A stretch of DNA of 64,000 bases from Streptomyces hokutonensis (GCF_000376565.1 NZ_BARG01000061.1:112834-176833); one strand, 5' to 3'. Shown: positions 49,877-59,266, counted from the stretch's first letter. The notes: generated by a model from the sequence alone, not told the origin. Numbers and translations: made by a program.

Positions 49877-51082
49877 TCAGAGCGCGGGTACGGGCGTGAA
49901 CCGCACCGGCAGCGCGGTCAGTCCCCGCAGCCACGGCGAGGGCCGGCGCGTCAGGGACTCGGCGGGCACCGCCAGGTCGATGTCGGGCAGCCGGTCCAGT
50001 ACGACCTCGATGCCCGTCCGCGCGATGACCTCGGCGACCTCCTGCGCCGGGAACGGACACCGGTGCTCCCCGTGCCCGAAGGAGAAGTGCGCGTTGTTGC
50101 CGCCGGTCAGCGCGGAGCCGTCGGTGCGGACCTGCGGGTCGGAGTTGGCGCCCTGGAGGCCGAGCAGCAGCAGATCGCCGCTGCGGATGCGGCGCCCACC
50201 GAGCTGGGTGTCGCGCGAGGCCCAGCGCCCGGCCACGTTCTGCGTCGGGGTGTCCTCCCACAGGACCTCGTTCATCGCCTCGGCGACACTGTTGCGGCCA
50301 CCGAAGAGGGAGGCCGCGAACCGGTCGTCGGTCAGCATCAGCCGCAGCGAGTTGCCGATCCAGTCGGCGGTCGGCTGGTGACCGGCCGCCATCATCACCA
50401 TCAGGTCCTGGGCGATCTCCACGTCGTCGAAGCCGGACTCGTGCGCCAGCATCCGCGACACGACGTCGTCCGCCGGCTCGTCCTTCCGGTCGGCCAGCAA
50501 CCGCCCCATGGACGTGGCCAGATGGGTCTGCCCGGCGATCGCGCGATCCCGGCCGTCGATCATGTCGTTGAGCGCGGTGACAAGACCCGGGCCCTGCTCG
50601 TCCCGGAAGCCGTAGAGCCGGGCCAGGACCCGCACCGGCAGCAGCATCGCGTAGTCGCCGACGATGTCCGTCTCGCCCTTGGCGCAGATCCCGTCGATCA
50701 GCTCGTCCGCGAACTTCTCGGCGTACGACCGCAGTTCGGACGGGTCCACGGCCTCCAGCGCGTCGCTGATCATGCCGACGCGCTCGCGGTGCCGTTCGCC
50801 GACCGTGTAGAGGATCGACGGCTGCTTGCGGCCGATCATCGGCAGCAGCGGCCAGTCGTCGGGGATGTGGTCCCACTGGCTCCACAGGTCCGAGTCACGG
50901 CTGAACAGCACCGGATCGCCGGTGACCTGGTGCAGTTCGCGGTAGCCGAGCACCAGCCAGGCCGGGATGTCGCCGTCCAGCACCACGGGCGTCACGGAGC
51001 CGTGCTCGCGCCGCATCTCCCGGTACAGCCGCGCCGGTTCGGTCTGGAACCTGGGTCCACTCAGCGGTACGGGCGCGGTCAC
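49877..51082 (-). CDS. Cytochrome P450, CYP157-like, lacking the ExxR arginine
   Basis: A 401-residue P450-fold protein. The heme loop is normal (HFSFGHGEHRCPFPAQ, Cys342), but the K-helix motif reads NEVLWEDTP: Glu272 is followed by Trp275 where Arg is nearly universal. This departure is known for the CYP157 family of Streptomyces conservons. The I-helix MMAAGHQPTADWIG also replaces the usual acid-Thr pair by Gln-Pro-Thr. It may have low or no monooxygenase activity. The GTG start overlaps the stop of cvnD (GTGA). Confidence 0.92.
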   Translation of the reverse strand: MTAPVPLSGPRFQTEPARLYREMRREHGSVTPVVLDGDIPAWLVLGYRELHQVTGDPVLFSRDSDLWSQWDHIPDDWPLLPMIGRKQPSILYTVGERHRERVGMISDALEAVDPSELRSYAEKFADELIDGICAKGETDIVGDYAMLLPVRVLARLYGFRDEQGPGLVTALNDMIDGRDRAIAGQTHLATSMGRLLADRKDEPADDVVSRMLAHESGFDDVEIAQDLMVMMAAGHQPTADWIGNSLRLMLTDDRFAASLFGGRNSVAEAMNEVLWEDTPTQNVAGRWASRDTQLGGRRIRSGDLLLLGLQGANSDPQVRTDGSALTGGNNAHFSFGHGEHRCPFPAQEVAEVIARTGIEVVLDRLPDIDLAVPAESLTRRPSPWLRGLTALPVRFTPVPAL

Positions 51083-51717
51083 AGGGCCAACTCCTGGTGG
51101 GGTACGGGGACTTGGAGGCGGGCGGGGCCCTGGGTGCCGTAGGAGCCCTTGACGTGCTCGACCAGGGAGATCAGGACCTGCTTCGCGGACGCGCGGGAGC
51201 GGGCGTCGCAGTCCAGGAGGGGGACGTGCGGGTCGAGGTCGAGGGCCTCGCGGATCTGCCGCGGGGTGTAGGCGGGGCCGCCGAAGTCGTTGCAGGCCAC
51301 GACGAAGGGGGTGCCGTGGTGTTCGAGGCGGTCGATGGCGTACCAGGAGTCGCCGATGCGGCGGGTGTCGACGAGGACGACCGCGCCGAGCGTCCCGGAG
51401 AACAGCCGGTCCCAGAGGAACCAGAAGCGTTCCTGGCCGGGGGCGCCGAACAGGTACAGCACATTGCGGGCGTCGAGCGTGATGCGGCCGAAGTCGAAGG
51501 CGACGGTCGTCGCGGACTTGCCGCGCACCTCGCTGATGTCGTCGACGGCCTCGCCGGCCTTCGTCATCGTCTCCTCGGTGTTGAGGGGACGTATCTCGCT
51601 GACCGAACGGACCAGTGTGGTCTTGCCGACGCCGAAGCCGCCGACGACCACGATCTTCAGGCCGTTGTCGGCGGCGGCACCCAAGGGGGTGCGCGCGTCA
51701 GAGGTTGCGGAGTCCAA
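51079..51717 (-). CDS. cvnD: Conservon GTPase CvnD
   Basis: A 212-residue Ras/MglA-like small GTPase, the switch of the conservon. G1 is VVVGGFGVGKTTLVRSVSEI, then ETMTKAGEAVDD (switch I region), G3 FGAPGQERFW with the usual Ala-Pro in place of DxxG, and G4 VACNDFGG. The start is uncertain; I chose the TTG at 51717 (LDSATSDARTPL), which overlaps cvnC by 20 bp and matches the family N-terminus. It should be anchored through CvnA-B-C and cycle with them at the membrane. Confidence 0.9.
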   Translation of the reverse strand: MDSATSDARTPLGAAADNGLKIVVVGGFGVGKTTLVRSVSEIRPLNTEETMTKAGEAVDDISEVRGKSATTVAFDFGRITLDARNVLYLFGAPGQERFWFLWDRLFSGTLGAVVLVDTRRIGDSWYAIDRLEHHGTPFVVACNDFGGPAYTPRQIREALDLDPHVPLLDCDARSRASAKQVLISLVEHVKGSYGTQGPARLQVPVPHQELAL

Positions 51718-52042
51718 CGAGCACCTGTTCCAGGACGTCGGGATCGGACACGACCGCCCGCGGATGCCGGGCACTGACCCGGCCGGCCGCGAGAAGGTCG
51801 GAGAGGAGGATCTTGGTGATGCTCACCGGGAGCTTCAGCTCGGCCGCCAACTCCACCACCGCGGTGGGGTGTTCGGTGAGCCGCAGGATCGCCGCGTGCT
51901 CCGACTGCATACCGGTCGCCGGATCGCACTCGGCGACCACGAGGGTCACCAGGTCGAACGGGTTGTCCGGTGCGGAACGGGCGCGGCCCCCGGTGAGCGT
52001 GTAGAGGCGGTCGGGCGAGTCGTCCCTGCCGGGGCGGCTCAT
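51698..52042 (-). CDS. cvnC: Conservon DUF742 protein CvnC
   Basis: A 114-residue DUF742 protein with a winged-helix-like fold. Seen: DRLYTLTGGRARSA, PFDLVTLVVA, then HAAILRLTEHPTAVVELAAEL and LPVSITKILLSDLLAAGRV, the family core. It follows cvnB with an ATGA overlap and precedes cvnD with a 20-bp overlap. In conservons CvnC joins CvnA, CvnB and CvnD in a membrane complex compared to eukaryotic G-protein receptors. Confidence 0.92.
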   Translation of the reverse strand: MSRPGRDDSPDRLYTLTGGRARSAPDNPFDLVTLVVAECDPATGMQSEHAAILRLTEHPTAVVELAAELKLPVSITKILLSDLLAAGRVSARHPRAVVSDPDVLEQVLVGLRNL

Positions 52043-52446
52043 GACGTACGGGGTTCCGCGCGCAGGTGCTCGCCGAGCTGCTCGACCAGCTCGCTCATGT
52101 TGTGCCCGATCAGACCCGCGTCCGCGTCCTCCGTGGTGACCAGCGCCAGGTGCGCGCCGTCGCCCGCCTCGACGATGAACAGCACCCCGCCGTAGAACTC
52201 CGTCATCGCGGAGCGCACACCCCCGCTGCCGTCCCCGAACTCCACCGACGCGCCGTGCGACAGCGACTGGATCCCGGCGGCGATCGCGGCGAGCTGGTCG
52301 GCCTGGTCGACGGAGAGCTCGGGCGTCCGGCACAGCTTCAGGCCGTCCCGGGACAGCACCAGCGCGTGGCGCGCGCCCGGGGTGCGCTCCAGGAGGCCCT
52401 CGATGAGCCAGGTCAGCTTCTCGTCGGCGGTGGTCGTGCCGGTCAT
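52039..52446 (-). CDS. cvnB: Conservon roadblock/LC7 protein CvnB
   Basis: A 135-residue roadblock/LC7-domain protein. Core: LTWLIEGLLERTPGARHALVLSRDGLKLC, then LAAIAAGIQSLSHGASVEFG and GVLFIVEAGDGAHLALVT. In MglB and Cvn systems this fold regulates the GTPase, probably as part of a GAP-like or scaffold dimer. ATG 52446 overlaps the cvnA stop (ATGA). An upstream reading from 52563 lies within cvnA and is rejected. Confidence 0.92.
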   Translation of the reverse strand: MTGTTTADEKLTWLIEGLLERTPGARHALVLSRDGLKLCRTPELSVDQADQLAAIAAGIQSLSHGASVEFGDGSGGVRSAMTEFYGGVLFIVEAGDGAHLALVTTEDADAGLIGHNMSELVEQLGEHLRAEPRTS

Positions 52447-54311
52447 GAGGTGGGGTTGCCTTCCGGGTGCGGGTGGGTGAGGGACGTGGCGTGTTCGGGG
52501 CGCTCGGGCTCCGACTCCGGTACGGGCGCGGGCTGTTCGGATGTCTTCGTGCCGGACTCCCACACGGGCGGCGGCAGTTTTCCGGCCGTCGTCGCGCCGG
52601 ACTCCCGTACAGGCATGGGCTGTTCGGCCGTCCTCGGGCCGGACTCCGGTACGGGCGGCAGCTGTTCGGTCATCGCGCCGCGTACGGCCTGGCGGAAGCT
52701 GTTGAAGCGGGCGGCGCGGGCCAGGGTGTCGTCGGCGGTGGGCGCGGGGCGCGACACGGCGGCCGCGGCCTCCGCACGCGCGCGGGAACGCTCGGCCGCC
52801 GCCAGCGCCTGCCCCCGGCGCCGCTTGGGCAGGCCTTCCGAGAGGTCGCCCGGGGCTTCCGGCCGTGACTCGGCCAGAACTTCGGACAGGGCGTCGGACA
52901 ACACGTCGGACGGGGCGTCGCGGTCCGGTGACTCGTGCGTGGGGACCGGGTCCGGGTCCAGGTCGGAGCCGGCGCGCGCGGAGGCGTACGACACCCGCAG
53001 CTCTCCGGGGACGAGCGGTTCGGGCGCGGTCTCCGGCTCCGGGTTCTTGTGCAGCGGCGCGGCCGGCGGCTCGGGCAGCGCGACGACCTCCTGCGGAGCC
53101 GCCGGGGCGTCCTGCGGCACCAGGATGTCCTGCGGTACGAGCATCAGCACACCCGTGCCGCCGCGCGCGGAGGGCCGGTACGACACTTTCAGGCCGTACT
53201 TGCGGGCCAGCCGCCCGACGACCGCGAGGCCCAGCCGGGTGCCGGTGAGGCCGCCCAGCTCGGCGGAGTCACCGCTCACGGCCCGTTCGGCGCGCCGGAG
53301 TTGGATGTCGCCCATGACCAGACCGCTGTCCTCGACGGACACGATGACCCCGGCCGGCACCTCCTCGACGTACACATGCACCTCGGCGGTCGGCGGCGAG
53401 AAGTTCGCCGCGTTGTCGAGGAGTTCGGCGAGCGCGTGCATCACGCCCTCGGCCGCGTGCCCGGCGACGGCGGCGTCGCTCGTGGAGTGCGTCCGCACCC
53501 GCTGGTAGCCGCTGATCCGGCCCATCGCGCCGCGCAGGATCGACTCCATGGCGATCGGGCGGGCCCAACGGCGGCCGGAGCGGGCGCCGGTGAGGACGGC
53601 GACGGAGTCGGCGAGGCGGCCCGCCTGCGCGGTGCGGTGGTCCAGGTGCAGCAGGTCGGCGAGGACGTCCTCGTCGGAGTGCCGCTCCTCCATCGCGCGC
53701 AGGTCGGCGAGCATGCCGGTGGCCAGCGCCTGCATACGGCCCGCCGCGTTGGCGGTCGCGGAGAGCGCGGCGGCCCGCTCGTGGGAGTCCCGGCGGGCGC
53801 GTTCGGCCAACTGCTTGTTCTCGGCGGTCAGCCGGGCCCGCTCCAGGGTGGATTCCTCCGTGAGGCGGCTGCGCTCCTCCGCGAAGGACGTGGTGAGCCG
53901 CAGCCGCTCCTGGGAGAACTCGGAGGTCAACCGGGCGCGTTCCTGCGTGAGTTCGGCGGTCAGCCGGGCCCGCTCGTGGGTCAGCTCCTCGGTCAGCTGA
54001 ACGCGCTCGCGGTCCAACTCCGTGCTCAGCCGCGCCCGTTCCTGAAGCAGCCGGCCCGCGTCCAGGGTGACGGCCTCCAGCCGGCGGCGGGTGACACGGG
54101 CGGTCTGGTAGGCGTGCGCCGCCGCGGCGACGGCCGCGCACAGCAGCAGCGCGCCGGCGCCGGCCGCGCAGGCGACCGCGAGGCGCTGCGAGCGGGGGGC
54201 CACGGAGACCGCGCCGGCGACCGCGAGTCCGGCCAGGACGGCGGTGAGCAGCGGGGCGGGGGCGAGGGTGCGGAAGGTGGGTCGTTCGCCGGGAAGCATG
54301 GGCGCGGTCAT
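52443..54311 (-). CDS. cvnA: Conservon sensor-kinase-like protein CvnA
   Basis: A 622-residue membrane histidine-kinase-like protein, first gene of the conservon. Two helices (about 20-38 and 44-66) anchor it with very little outside the membrane. Residues 91-167 are seven consecutive 11-residue repeats (ERARLT-type), a long coiled coil. The ATPase domain follows: N-box AELLDNAANFSPP, G1 EDSGLVMGD, G2 GGLTGTRLGLAVVGRLA. The last 200 residues are acidic, Pro-rich and repeat-like (PVPESG, PVRESG, PVWESG). It should act in signalling with CvnB-D rather than by a standard response regulator. Stop overlaps cvnB. Confidence 0.93.
   Translation of the reverse strand: MTAPMLPGERPTFRTLAPAPLLTAVLAGLAVAGAVSVAPRSQRLAVACAAGAGALLLCAAVAAAAHAYQTARVTRRRLEAVTLDAGRLLQERARLSTELDRERVQLTEELTHERARLTAELTQERARLTSEFSQERLRLTTSFAEERSRLTEESTLERARLTAENKQLAERARRDSHERAAALSATANAAGRMQALATGMLADLRAMEERHSDEDVLADLLHLDHRTAQAGRLADSVAVLTGARSGRRWARPIAMESILRGAMGRISGYQRVRTHSTSDAAVAGHAAEGVMHALAELLDNAANFSPPTAEVHVYVEEVPAGVIVSVEDSGLVMGDIQLRRAERAVSGDSAELGGLTGTRLGLAVVGRLARKYGLKVSYRPSARGGTGVLMLVPQDILVPQDAPAAPQEVVALPEPPAAPLHKNPEPETAPEPLVPGELRVSYASARAGSDLDPDPVPTHESPDRDAPSDVLSDALSEVLAESRPEAPGDLSEGLPKRRRGQALAAAERSRARAEAAAAVSRPAPTADDTLARAARFNSFRQAVRGAMTEQLPPVPESGPRTAEQPMPVRESGATTAGKLPPPVWESGTKTSEQPAPVPESEPERPEHATSLTHPHPEGNPTS
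53811..54041 (-). repeat. Seven 33-bp tandem repeats coding an 11-residue coiled coil in cvnA
   Basis: Residues 91-167 divide exactly into seven 11-residue units with consensus E-R-x-R-L-T-x-E-x-x-x. Charged and Leu positions recur every 11, the spacing of a hendecad coiled coil. The DNA units are similar but not identical. Confidence 0.85.
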
Positions 54312-54436
54312 GAAGGGGGTCCTCGGTCGGTCCTCGGGCGTCTTTGGTCGGGGTCCTCTGTCGTCCTCGGTCGTGTCCTCGGGGGGTGCTCGTCGGGTTC
54401 CTGGGCGAGAAGCGACACCGGGTGCTCAACTGTCGG

Positions 54437-54457
54437 TCACTATATGAGAGTTAGTGA
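54437..54457. promoter_or_regulatory. Candidate operator ahead of the FAD/Fe-S dehydrogenase
   Basis: TCACTA-N9-TAGTGA, a 6-bp inverted repeat in the divergent space between cvnA and the dehydrogenase gene. The size fits a GntR- or MarR-type site, but no regulator gene is adjacent. Confidence 0.35.
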
Positions 54458-54509
54458 TCGAACTGGGGAGGTTCTGGATGCGTTTACAGAATCCCTTCAT
54501 GCTGGGGTC

Positions 54510-57458
54510 ATGGCGGATCTTGAGGCGGAGCTGACGAGGACCGTCCGGGGCGAGGTCGGCTTCGACGTCACGTCCCGGGCGCTGACGACCATGGACGCGT
54601 CCAACTACCGACGCGTCCCCCTGGGTGTCGTCGCACCCCGTGACGCCGACGACGTGGCGGCGACCCTCGCCGCCTGCCGGGCACACGGAGTGCCGGTCGT
54701 GGCCCGCGGCGGCGGCACCTCCATCGCCGGCCAGGCGACCGGCACCGGCGTCGTCCTCGACTTCACCCGCCACATGAACGGCCTGCTGTCCCTGGACCCC
54801 GCCTCCCGCACCGCCGTCGTCCAGCCCGGCCTGGTCCTCGACCGCCTCCAACAGGCCGCCGCCCCCCACGGGTTGCGCTTCGGCCCCGACCCCTCGACCC
54901 ACAGCCGCTGCACCCTCGGCGGCATGATCGGCAACAACTCCTGCGGCTCCCACTCGGTCGCCTGGGGCACCACGGCGGACAACGTGAGCGAGCTGTCGGT
55001 GCTCACCGCACGCGGCGACTCCCTGCGCCCGGGCCGCGACTGGGCGGGCGCCCCTTCGGGTCTACGCCCCCTCGTGGAGGGCGAGTTGGCCCGCCTGCGC
55101 ACCGGCTTCCCCGACCTCCCGCGCCGTATCTCGGGCTATGCCCTGGACGCCCTCCTCCCCGAGAAGGGCGCCGACGTCGCCCGCTCCTTCTGCGGCAGCG
55201 AGGGCACGCTGGGCATCCTCACGGAAGCGGTCGTACGACTCGTCGAGGCACCCCGCGCGCGTGCCCTCGCCGTGCTGGCGTACGCCGACGAGAGCGCGGC
55301 GGCGGAAGCGGCGGCGGGCCTGCTGGCCCACGGCCCGCTCACGGTCGAGGGGATGGCCGCCGACCTGGTCCGCTCCACGGCCGACCTCCCCCGGGGCGGC
55401 GCCTGGCTGTTCGTGGAGACCGGCGGCGACACGGCGGCGGAGGCACACGCGCGCGCCGGGACGATCGTCCGCGCGGCCGACGTCCTCGACTCCCTGGTGG
55501 TGACGGACCCGGCGGCCCAACGCGCGCTGTGGCGCATCCGCGAGGACGCGAGCGGTACGGCGACGAGGATGCCCGACGGCTCCGAGGCGTGGCCCGGCTG
55601 GGAGGACTGCGCGGTACCGCCGGCCCAACTGGGCGCGTATCTGCGGGACTTCAGGGCGCTCCTCGGGACGTACGACCTGCGCGGCACGCCCTACGGCCAC
55701 TTCGGGGACGGCTGCATCCACGTCCGCATCGACTTCGACCTGCTGACGGAGCCGGGCATCGCCCGCTTCCGCCGCTTCTCCGAGGACCTGGCCGACCTGG
55801 TCGTCGCCCACGGCGGCTCCCTCTCCGGCGAACACGGCGACGGCCAGGCCCGCGCGGAGCTGCTGCCGAAGATGTACGGCGACGAGATGGTGACCCTCTT
55901 CGAGCGCGCGAAGGCGGTCTGGGACCCGGACGACCTCCTCAACCCCGGGATGCTGGTGCGGCCCGCCCCCCTCGACACCAACCTCCGCTTCTCCGTCCTG
56001 CCCCGCGAACCGGTCGACGTCGTCTTCGGCTACCCGTCCGACGGCGGCGACTTCACGGCGGCGGTGAGGCGCTGCGTCGGGGTCGCCAAGTGCCGTACGA
56101 CAGAGGCGTCCGGCCCCTCCGTGATGTGCCCGTCGTTCCGCGCGACCGGCGAGGAGGCGCACTCCACGCGCGGGCGGGCCCGGCTGCTGCACGAGATGCT
56201 CGCGGGCGAACTGGTCACCGACGGCTGGCGGTCCACGGAGGTCCGGGACGCGCTGGACCTCTGCCTGTCCTGCAAGGGCTGCCGCACGGACTGCCCGGTC
56301 GGGGTCGACATGGCCACCTACAAGGCGGAGTTCCTGCACCACCACTACGAGGGGAGACGGCGGCCCGCGTCCCACTACACGATGGGGTGGCTGCCGCGCT
56401 GGCTGCGGCTGGTGGCCCGTACCCGGACCGCGTGGCTGGTCAACTCCCTTGCTTCGGTGGGGCCGTTGGCGTGGGTGGCCAAACGGCTGGGCGGGATCGC
56501 GCCCGAGCGGAGGATTCCGCGGGTGGCCGGGGTGACGTTCACGCGGTGGTCGAAGCGGCGGTTCAGGGCGAAGGTGCGGGGGATGCGCGCCGACTTCCGT
56601 GCGGGGCGGGAACTTGAGCGCCCGCGCGGCGGCACCGTCATGATCTGGCCGGACACCTTCACCGAGCACCTCTCACCTTCGGTGGGGGAGGCGGCCGTGC
56701 GGGTGCTGGAGGCGGCCGGGCTCTTCGTGATGCCCATGCCGACGAAGACCATGGGCGTGACGGAACTGCCGGACGAGGACGGCCGGGGAACGTCGTACAC
56801 CTTCAGCCCCTGGAAGGCCCGCCGGGCCCGCGTCTGCTGCGGCCTGACGTACGTCTCGACCGGCCAACTCGACCGCGCCCGGGCGGTGTTGCGCGACACG
56901 TTGGACATGCTGGACGTGATCCTGAGCGTGGATCTTGCCGAACCGGACGAGTTCCCGGTCCACTACGTCGTCCTGGAGCCGAGCTGTGCGGCGGCCCTCC
57001 GCGCGGACCTCCCCGAGTTGCTGCCCGACGACCCCCGTGCGGCCCGCCTCGCCGCGAGGGTCCTCACCTTCGCCGAGGCACTGGACCGCCTCGCCGCTCC
57101 CGGCTGGACCCCGCCGCGCGTCGACCGCCCGGCGGTCGGCCAGACCCACTGCCACCAGCACGCGGTACTCGGCGACACCGCGGACCGCAGGCTGCGCTCC
57201 GCCGCCGGATTGGTCGGTGAACTGTCCGGCGGCTGCTGCGGGTTGGCCGGCAACTTCGGCTTCGAGAAGGGGCACTACGAGGTGTCGGTGAAGTGCGCGG
57301 AGGAACAACTGCTCCCTGCCGTACGGGAGGCACAGGACGGCACGGTGGTCCTGGCGGACGGCTTCTCGTGCCGTACGCAGCTGGAGCAGTTGGCCGGAGT
57401 ACGGGGCAGACACTTGGCCGAGGTCCTGGCGGAAGCACTGGAGGCAGAAGCACTTTGA
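54510..57458 (+). CDS. FAD-linked and Fe-S D-lactate dehydrogenase-like oxidoreductase
   Basis: A 982-residue fusion of a flavin dehydrogenase and a Fe-S electron-transfer unit, resembling actinobacterial quinone-linked D-lactate or glycolate-type dehydrogenases. FAD-binding_4 domain: ARGGGTSIAGQATGTGVVLD (about 60-80) and MIGNNSCGSHS. FAD-oxidase C region: YGHFGDGCIHVRIDFDL and HGGSLSGEHGDGQARAELL. Fe-S part: CVGVAKCR, CPSFRAT and CLSCKGCRTDCPVGVDMATYK (near 585). Two CCG motifs follow (ARVCCGLTYVS, SGGCCGLAGNFGFEKGH) for a heterodisulfide-reductase-like cluster site. Membrane contact is expected. The stop overlaps the next start as TGATG. Confidence 0.9.
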   Translation: MADLEAELTRTVRGEVGFDVTSRALTTMDASNYRRVPLGVVAPRDADDVAATLAACRAHGVPVVARGGGTSIAGQATGTGVVLDFTRHMNGLLSLDPASRTAVVQPGLVLDRLQQAAAPHGLRFGPDPSTHSRCTLGGMIGNNSCGSHSVAWGTTADNVSELSVLTARGDSLRPGRDWAGAPSGLRPLVEGELARLRTGFPDLPRRISGYALDALLPEKGADVARSFCGSEGTLGILTEAVVRLVEAPRARALAVLAYADESAAAEAAAGLLAHGPLTVEGMAADLVRSTADLPRGGAWLFVETGGDTAAEAHARAGTIVRAADVLDSLVVTDPAAQRALWRIREDASGTATRMPDGSEAWPGWEDCAVPPAQLGAYLRDFRALLGTYDLRGTPYGHFGDGCIHVRIDFDLLTEPGIARFRRFSEDLADLVVAHGGSLSGEHGDGQARAELLPKMYGDEMVTLFERAKAVWDPDDLLNPGMLVRPAPLDTNLRFSVLPREPVDVVFGYPSDGGDFTAAVRRCVGVAKCRTTEASGPSVMCPSFRATGEEAHSTRGRARLLHEMLAGELVTDGWRSTEVRDALDLCLSCKGCRTDCPVGVDMATYKAEFLHHHYEGRRRPASHYTMGWLPRWLRLVARTRTAWLVNSLASVGPLAWVAKRLGGIAPERRIPRVAGVTFTRWSKRRFRAKVRGMRADFRAGRELERPRGGTVMIWPDTFTEHLSPSVGEAAVRVLEAAGLFVMPMPTKTMGVTELPDEDGRGTSYTFSPWKARRARVCCGLTYVSTGQLDRARAVLRDTLDMLDVILSVDLAEPDEFPVHYVVLEPSCAAALRADLPELLPDDPRAARLAARVLTFAEALDRLAAPGWTPPRVDRPAVGQTHCHQHAVLGDTADRRLRSAAGLVGELSGGCCGLAGNFGFEKGHYEVSVKCAEEQLLPAVREAQDGTVVLADGFSCRTQLEQLAGVRGRHLAEVLAEALEAEAL

Positions 57459-58486
57459 TGGACGAACTCGACCGGGTCGCGGTCCTCTCCGACATCCACG
57501 GCGTGCTCCCCGCCCTGGAGGCGGTCCTCGCCGAACCGGAGGTGGCCGCCGCCGACCGCGTCGTCCTCACCGGCGACATCACGGCCGGCCCCCAACCGGC
57601 GGAAGTAGTAGACCTGTTGCGCGCACAGGGCGACCGTGTCCTGTGGATCTCGGGCAACGCGGACCGCGAACTGGTCGAGTACCGCAGAGGCGAACGCACC
57701 GAGATCCCCGACCCGATCGCCCCCTACGCGGCAACGGCCCTCCGCGCAGACCAGATCGACTTCCTCGTGACCCTCCCCAAAACCCTGACCCTGTCGGTCC
57801 GAGGCCTCGGCAAGGTCCTCTTCTGCCACGCAACTCCCCGGGACGACGAGGAAGTCGTCCTGGTCGACTCCCGCCCGTCCCGCTGGGCGGAGGTCCTGGC
57901 CGACCTCGCCGAAGACATCCGCACAGTGGTCTGCGGCCACACCCACATGCCGTACGTCCGCCTCGCCCACGGCCGCCTGATCATCAACCCCGGCAGCGTG
58001 GGCATGCCCTACGGCCGCACCGGCGCCCACTGGTGCCTCCTCGGCCCCGGCACGGACCTCCGCGTCACGCCGTACGACATCCCGACCGCGATGACCCGCC
58101 TCGTCCACGAGTCCGCCTACCCGGAGATCGCCGACTGGGCGGACTACTTCCTCAACGCCCGGGCGTCGGACACGGAGGCGCTGGAGACGTTCGGCCCCCG
58201 GGACGGGCGGCGGGGTGAGGCTGTGGTTGAGGGAGACGAAGTGGTCAGGGCCCTGCTGGCGGCGATGGCGACCTTGGACGATCTCGTAGAGGTGGGGCAC
58301 GACTCGCATTCGGCGTTGAGCACCCTGGAAGAGATCGCCCATGAGCTCGGCAGGATGGATTCGGGTGAGCGCCGACGGTTCAACGAGGTGCTGGAGCGCA
58401 TCGCCGCGGAAGAGCCGGGCCGGGCCGCCTGGATCAGGGGCATCCCCCACGCACTGGGAGGGCCTCATGGCCGAGACCGGGCTTGA
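57458..58486 (+). CDS. Metallophosphoesterase with C-terminal helical extension
   Basis: A 342-residue protein. Residues 1-245 are a calcineurin-like phosphoesterase of the YfcE type: VLSDIHG (metal Asp12/His14), LTGDITAG, SGNADREL, and GHTHMPYV, followed by NPGSVGMPYGRTGAHW. The remaining about 90 residues (ALLAAMATLDDLVEVGHDSHS, then LEEIAHELGRM and FNEVLERIAAEEP) are an added helical domain not part of the family. The same segment resembles stand-alone small Streptomyces proteins, so this may be a fusion or two read-through genes. Starts at the stop of the preceding gene. Confidence 0.87.
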   Translation: MDELDRVAVLSDIHGVLPALEAVLAEPEVAAADRVVLTGDITAGPQPAEVVDLLRAQGDRVLWISGNADRELVEYRRGERTEIPDPIAPYAATALRADQIDFLVTLPKTLTLSVRGLGKVLFCHATPRDDEEVVLVDSRPSRWAEVLADLAEDIRTVVCGHTHMPYVRLAHGRLIINPGSVGMPYGRTGAHWCLLGPGTDLRVTPYDIPTAMTRLVHESAYPEIADWADYFLNARASDTEALETFGPRDGRRGEAVVEGDEVVRALLAAMATLDDLVEVGHDSHSALSTLEEIAHELGRMDSGERRRFNEVLERIAAEEPGRAAWIRGIPHALGGPHGRDRA

Positions 58487-58559
58487 CCTCCAACCGCCTA
58501 ACCCTGGCCATTGACGATCCCTGGTGCCGCATCAGGCAACGTTCGTCCAGTTCACGACG

Positions 58560-59107
58560 CTATGCGCTGGGGTCGCGGAGGCCGACTGCGTCGTGCCGCC
58601 AGAACGGTTCCGCGTAGACCAGTGTCCCGGTCATCCATGGCTCGTACTCCGGAAGTCTGAGGGCCTGGAAGGCAGCATCCGGAATGCGCAGGGATGGCTT
58701 TCGGAAGCCCTGGTCGCCCCCGGACGCGAAGCCGAAGCGGGAGTAGTAGCGCGGATCGCCCTCCAGGAAGACCAGAGGGACCGCCCGTTCAGCGAGGATC
58801 TTCAGCCCGTGTCGGACCAGGGCCGAGCCGATACCGTGCTTGTGATGGTCGGGCATGACGGCCAACGGGCTGAGCACTTGCACCTCGACCAGTTGCCGAG
58901 GGGCATCGAGCAGACTGCGGGTGAACATGATGTGCCCGACGATCTGCCTGTCGAGCTCAGCGACCAGTGAGAGACCGTCCGCGGGCGTGATCGTGCCCCG
59001 CAGGGTATCGACCAGGTCGGCCACGACAAGGCCGTGGTCACCGAACGCCCGCAGGTGGATGTCCCGCACAGACGCTCTGTCGCTCGGAAGTTCTTCGCGA
59101 AGATCCA
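58560..59107 (-). CDS. GNAT-family acetyltransferase (YhbS-like)
   Basis: A 182-residue acetyltransferase. The acetyl-CoA site reads VMPDHHKHGIGSALVRHGLKIL (HxxxGIGSAL). The surrounding VEVQVLSPLAV and VPLVFLEGDPRYYSRFGFASG are characteristic of YhbS-type proteins, and the PSLRIPDAAFQALRL end fits. ATG 59107; an upstream reading from 59270 overlaps nothing useful and lacks a ribosome site. The substrate is unknown, possibly an amine or tRNA-linked amino acid. Confidence 0.87.
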
Positions 59108-59266
59108 TGACCGGAGGGTAAGGACTCGTCCCAGTCGCTCGCACACGGTTTTGGGGCCCGAAGGATTCGCGGCGAGTGACACCGAGTTGCACACCACGTA
59201 CAGACTCCGGGTTCCTGCTCTCCTGCATCCCGACAGCCAGCTGCAAGGCAACGAGAAGGGTCACGG

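Noticed and set aside
52935..54509. N-terminal extension of the FAD/Fe-S frame back to 52935
   Set aside because: It runs antisense through cvnA with unlikely composition; the family N-terminus begins at the ATG at 54510.
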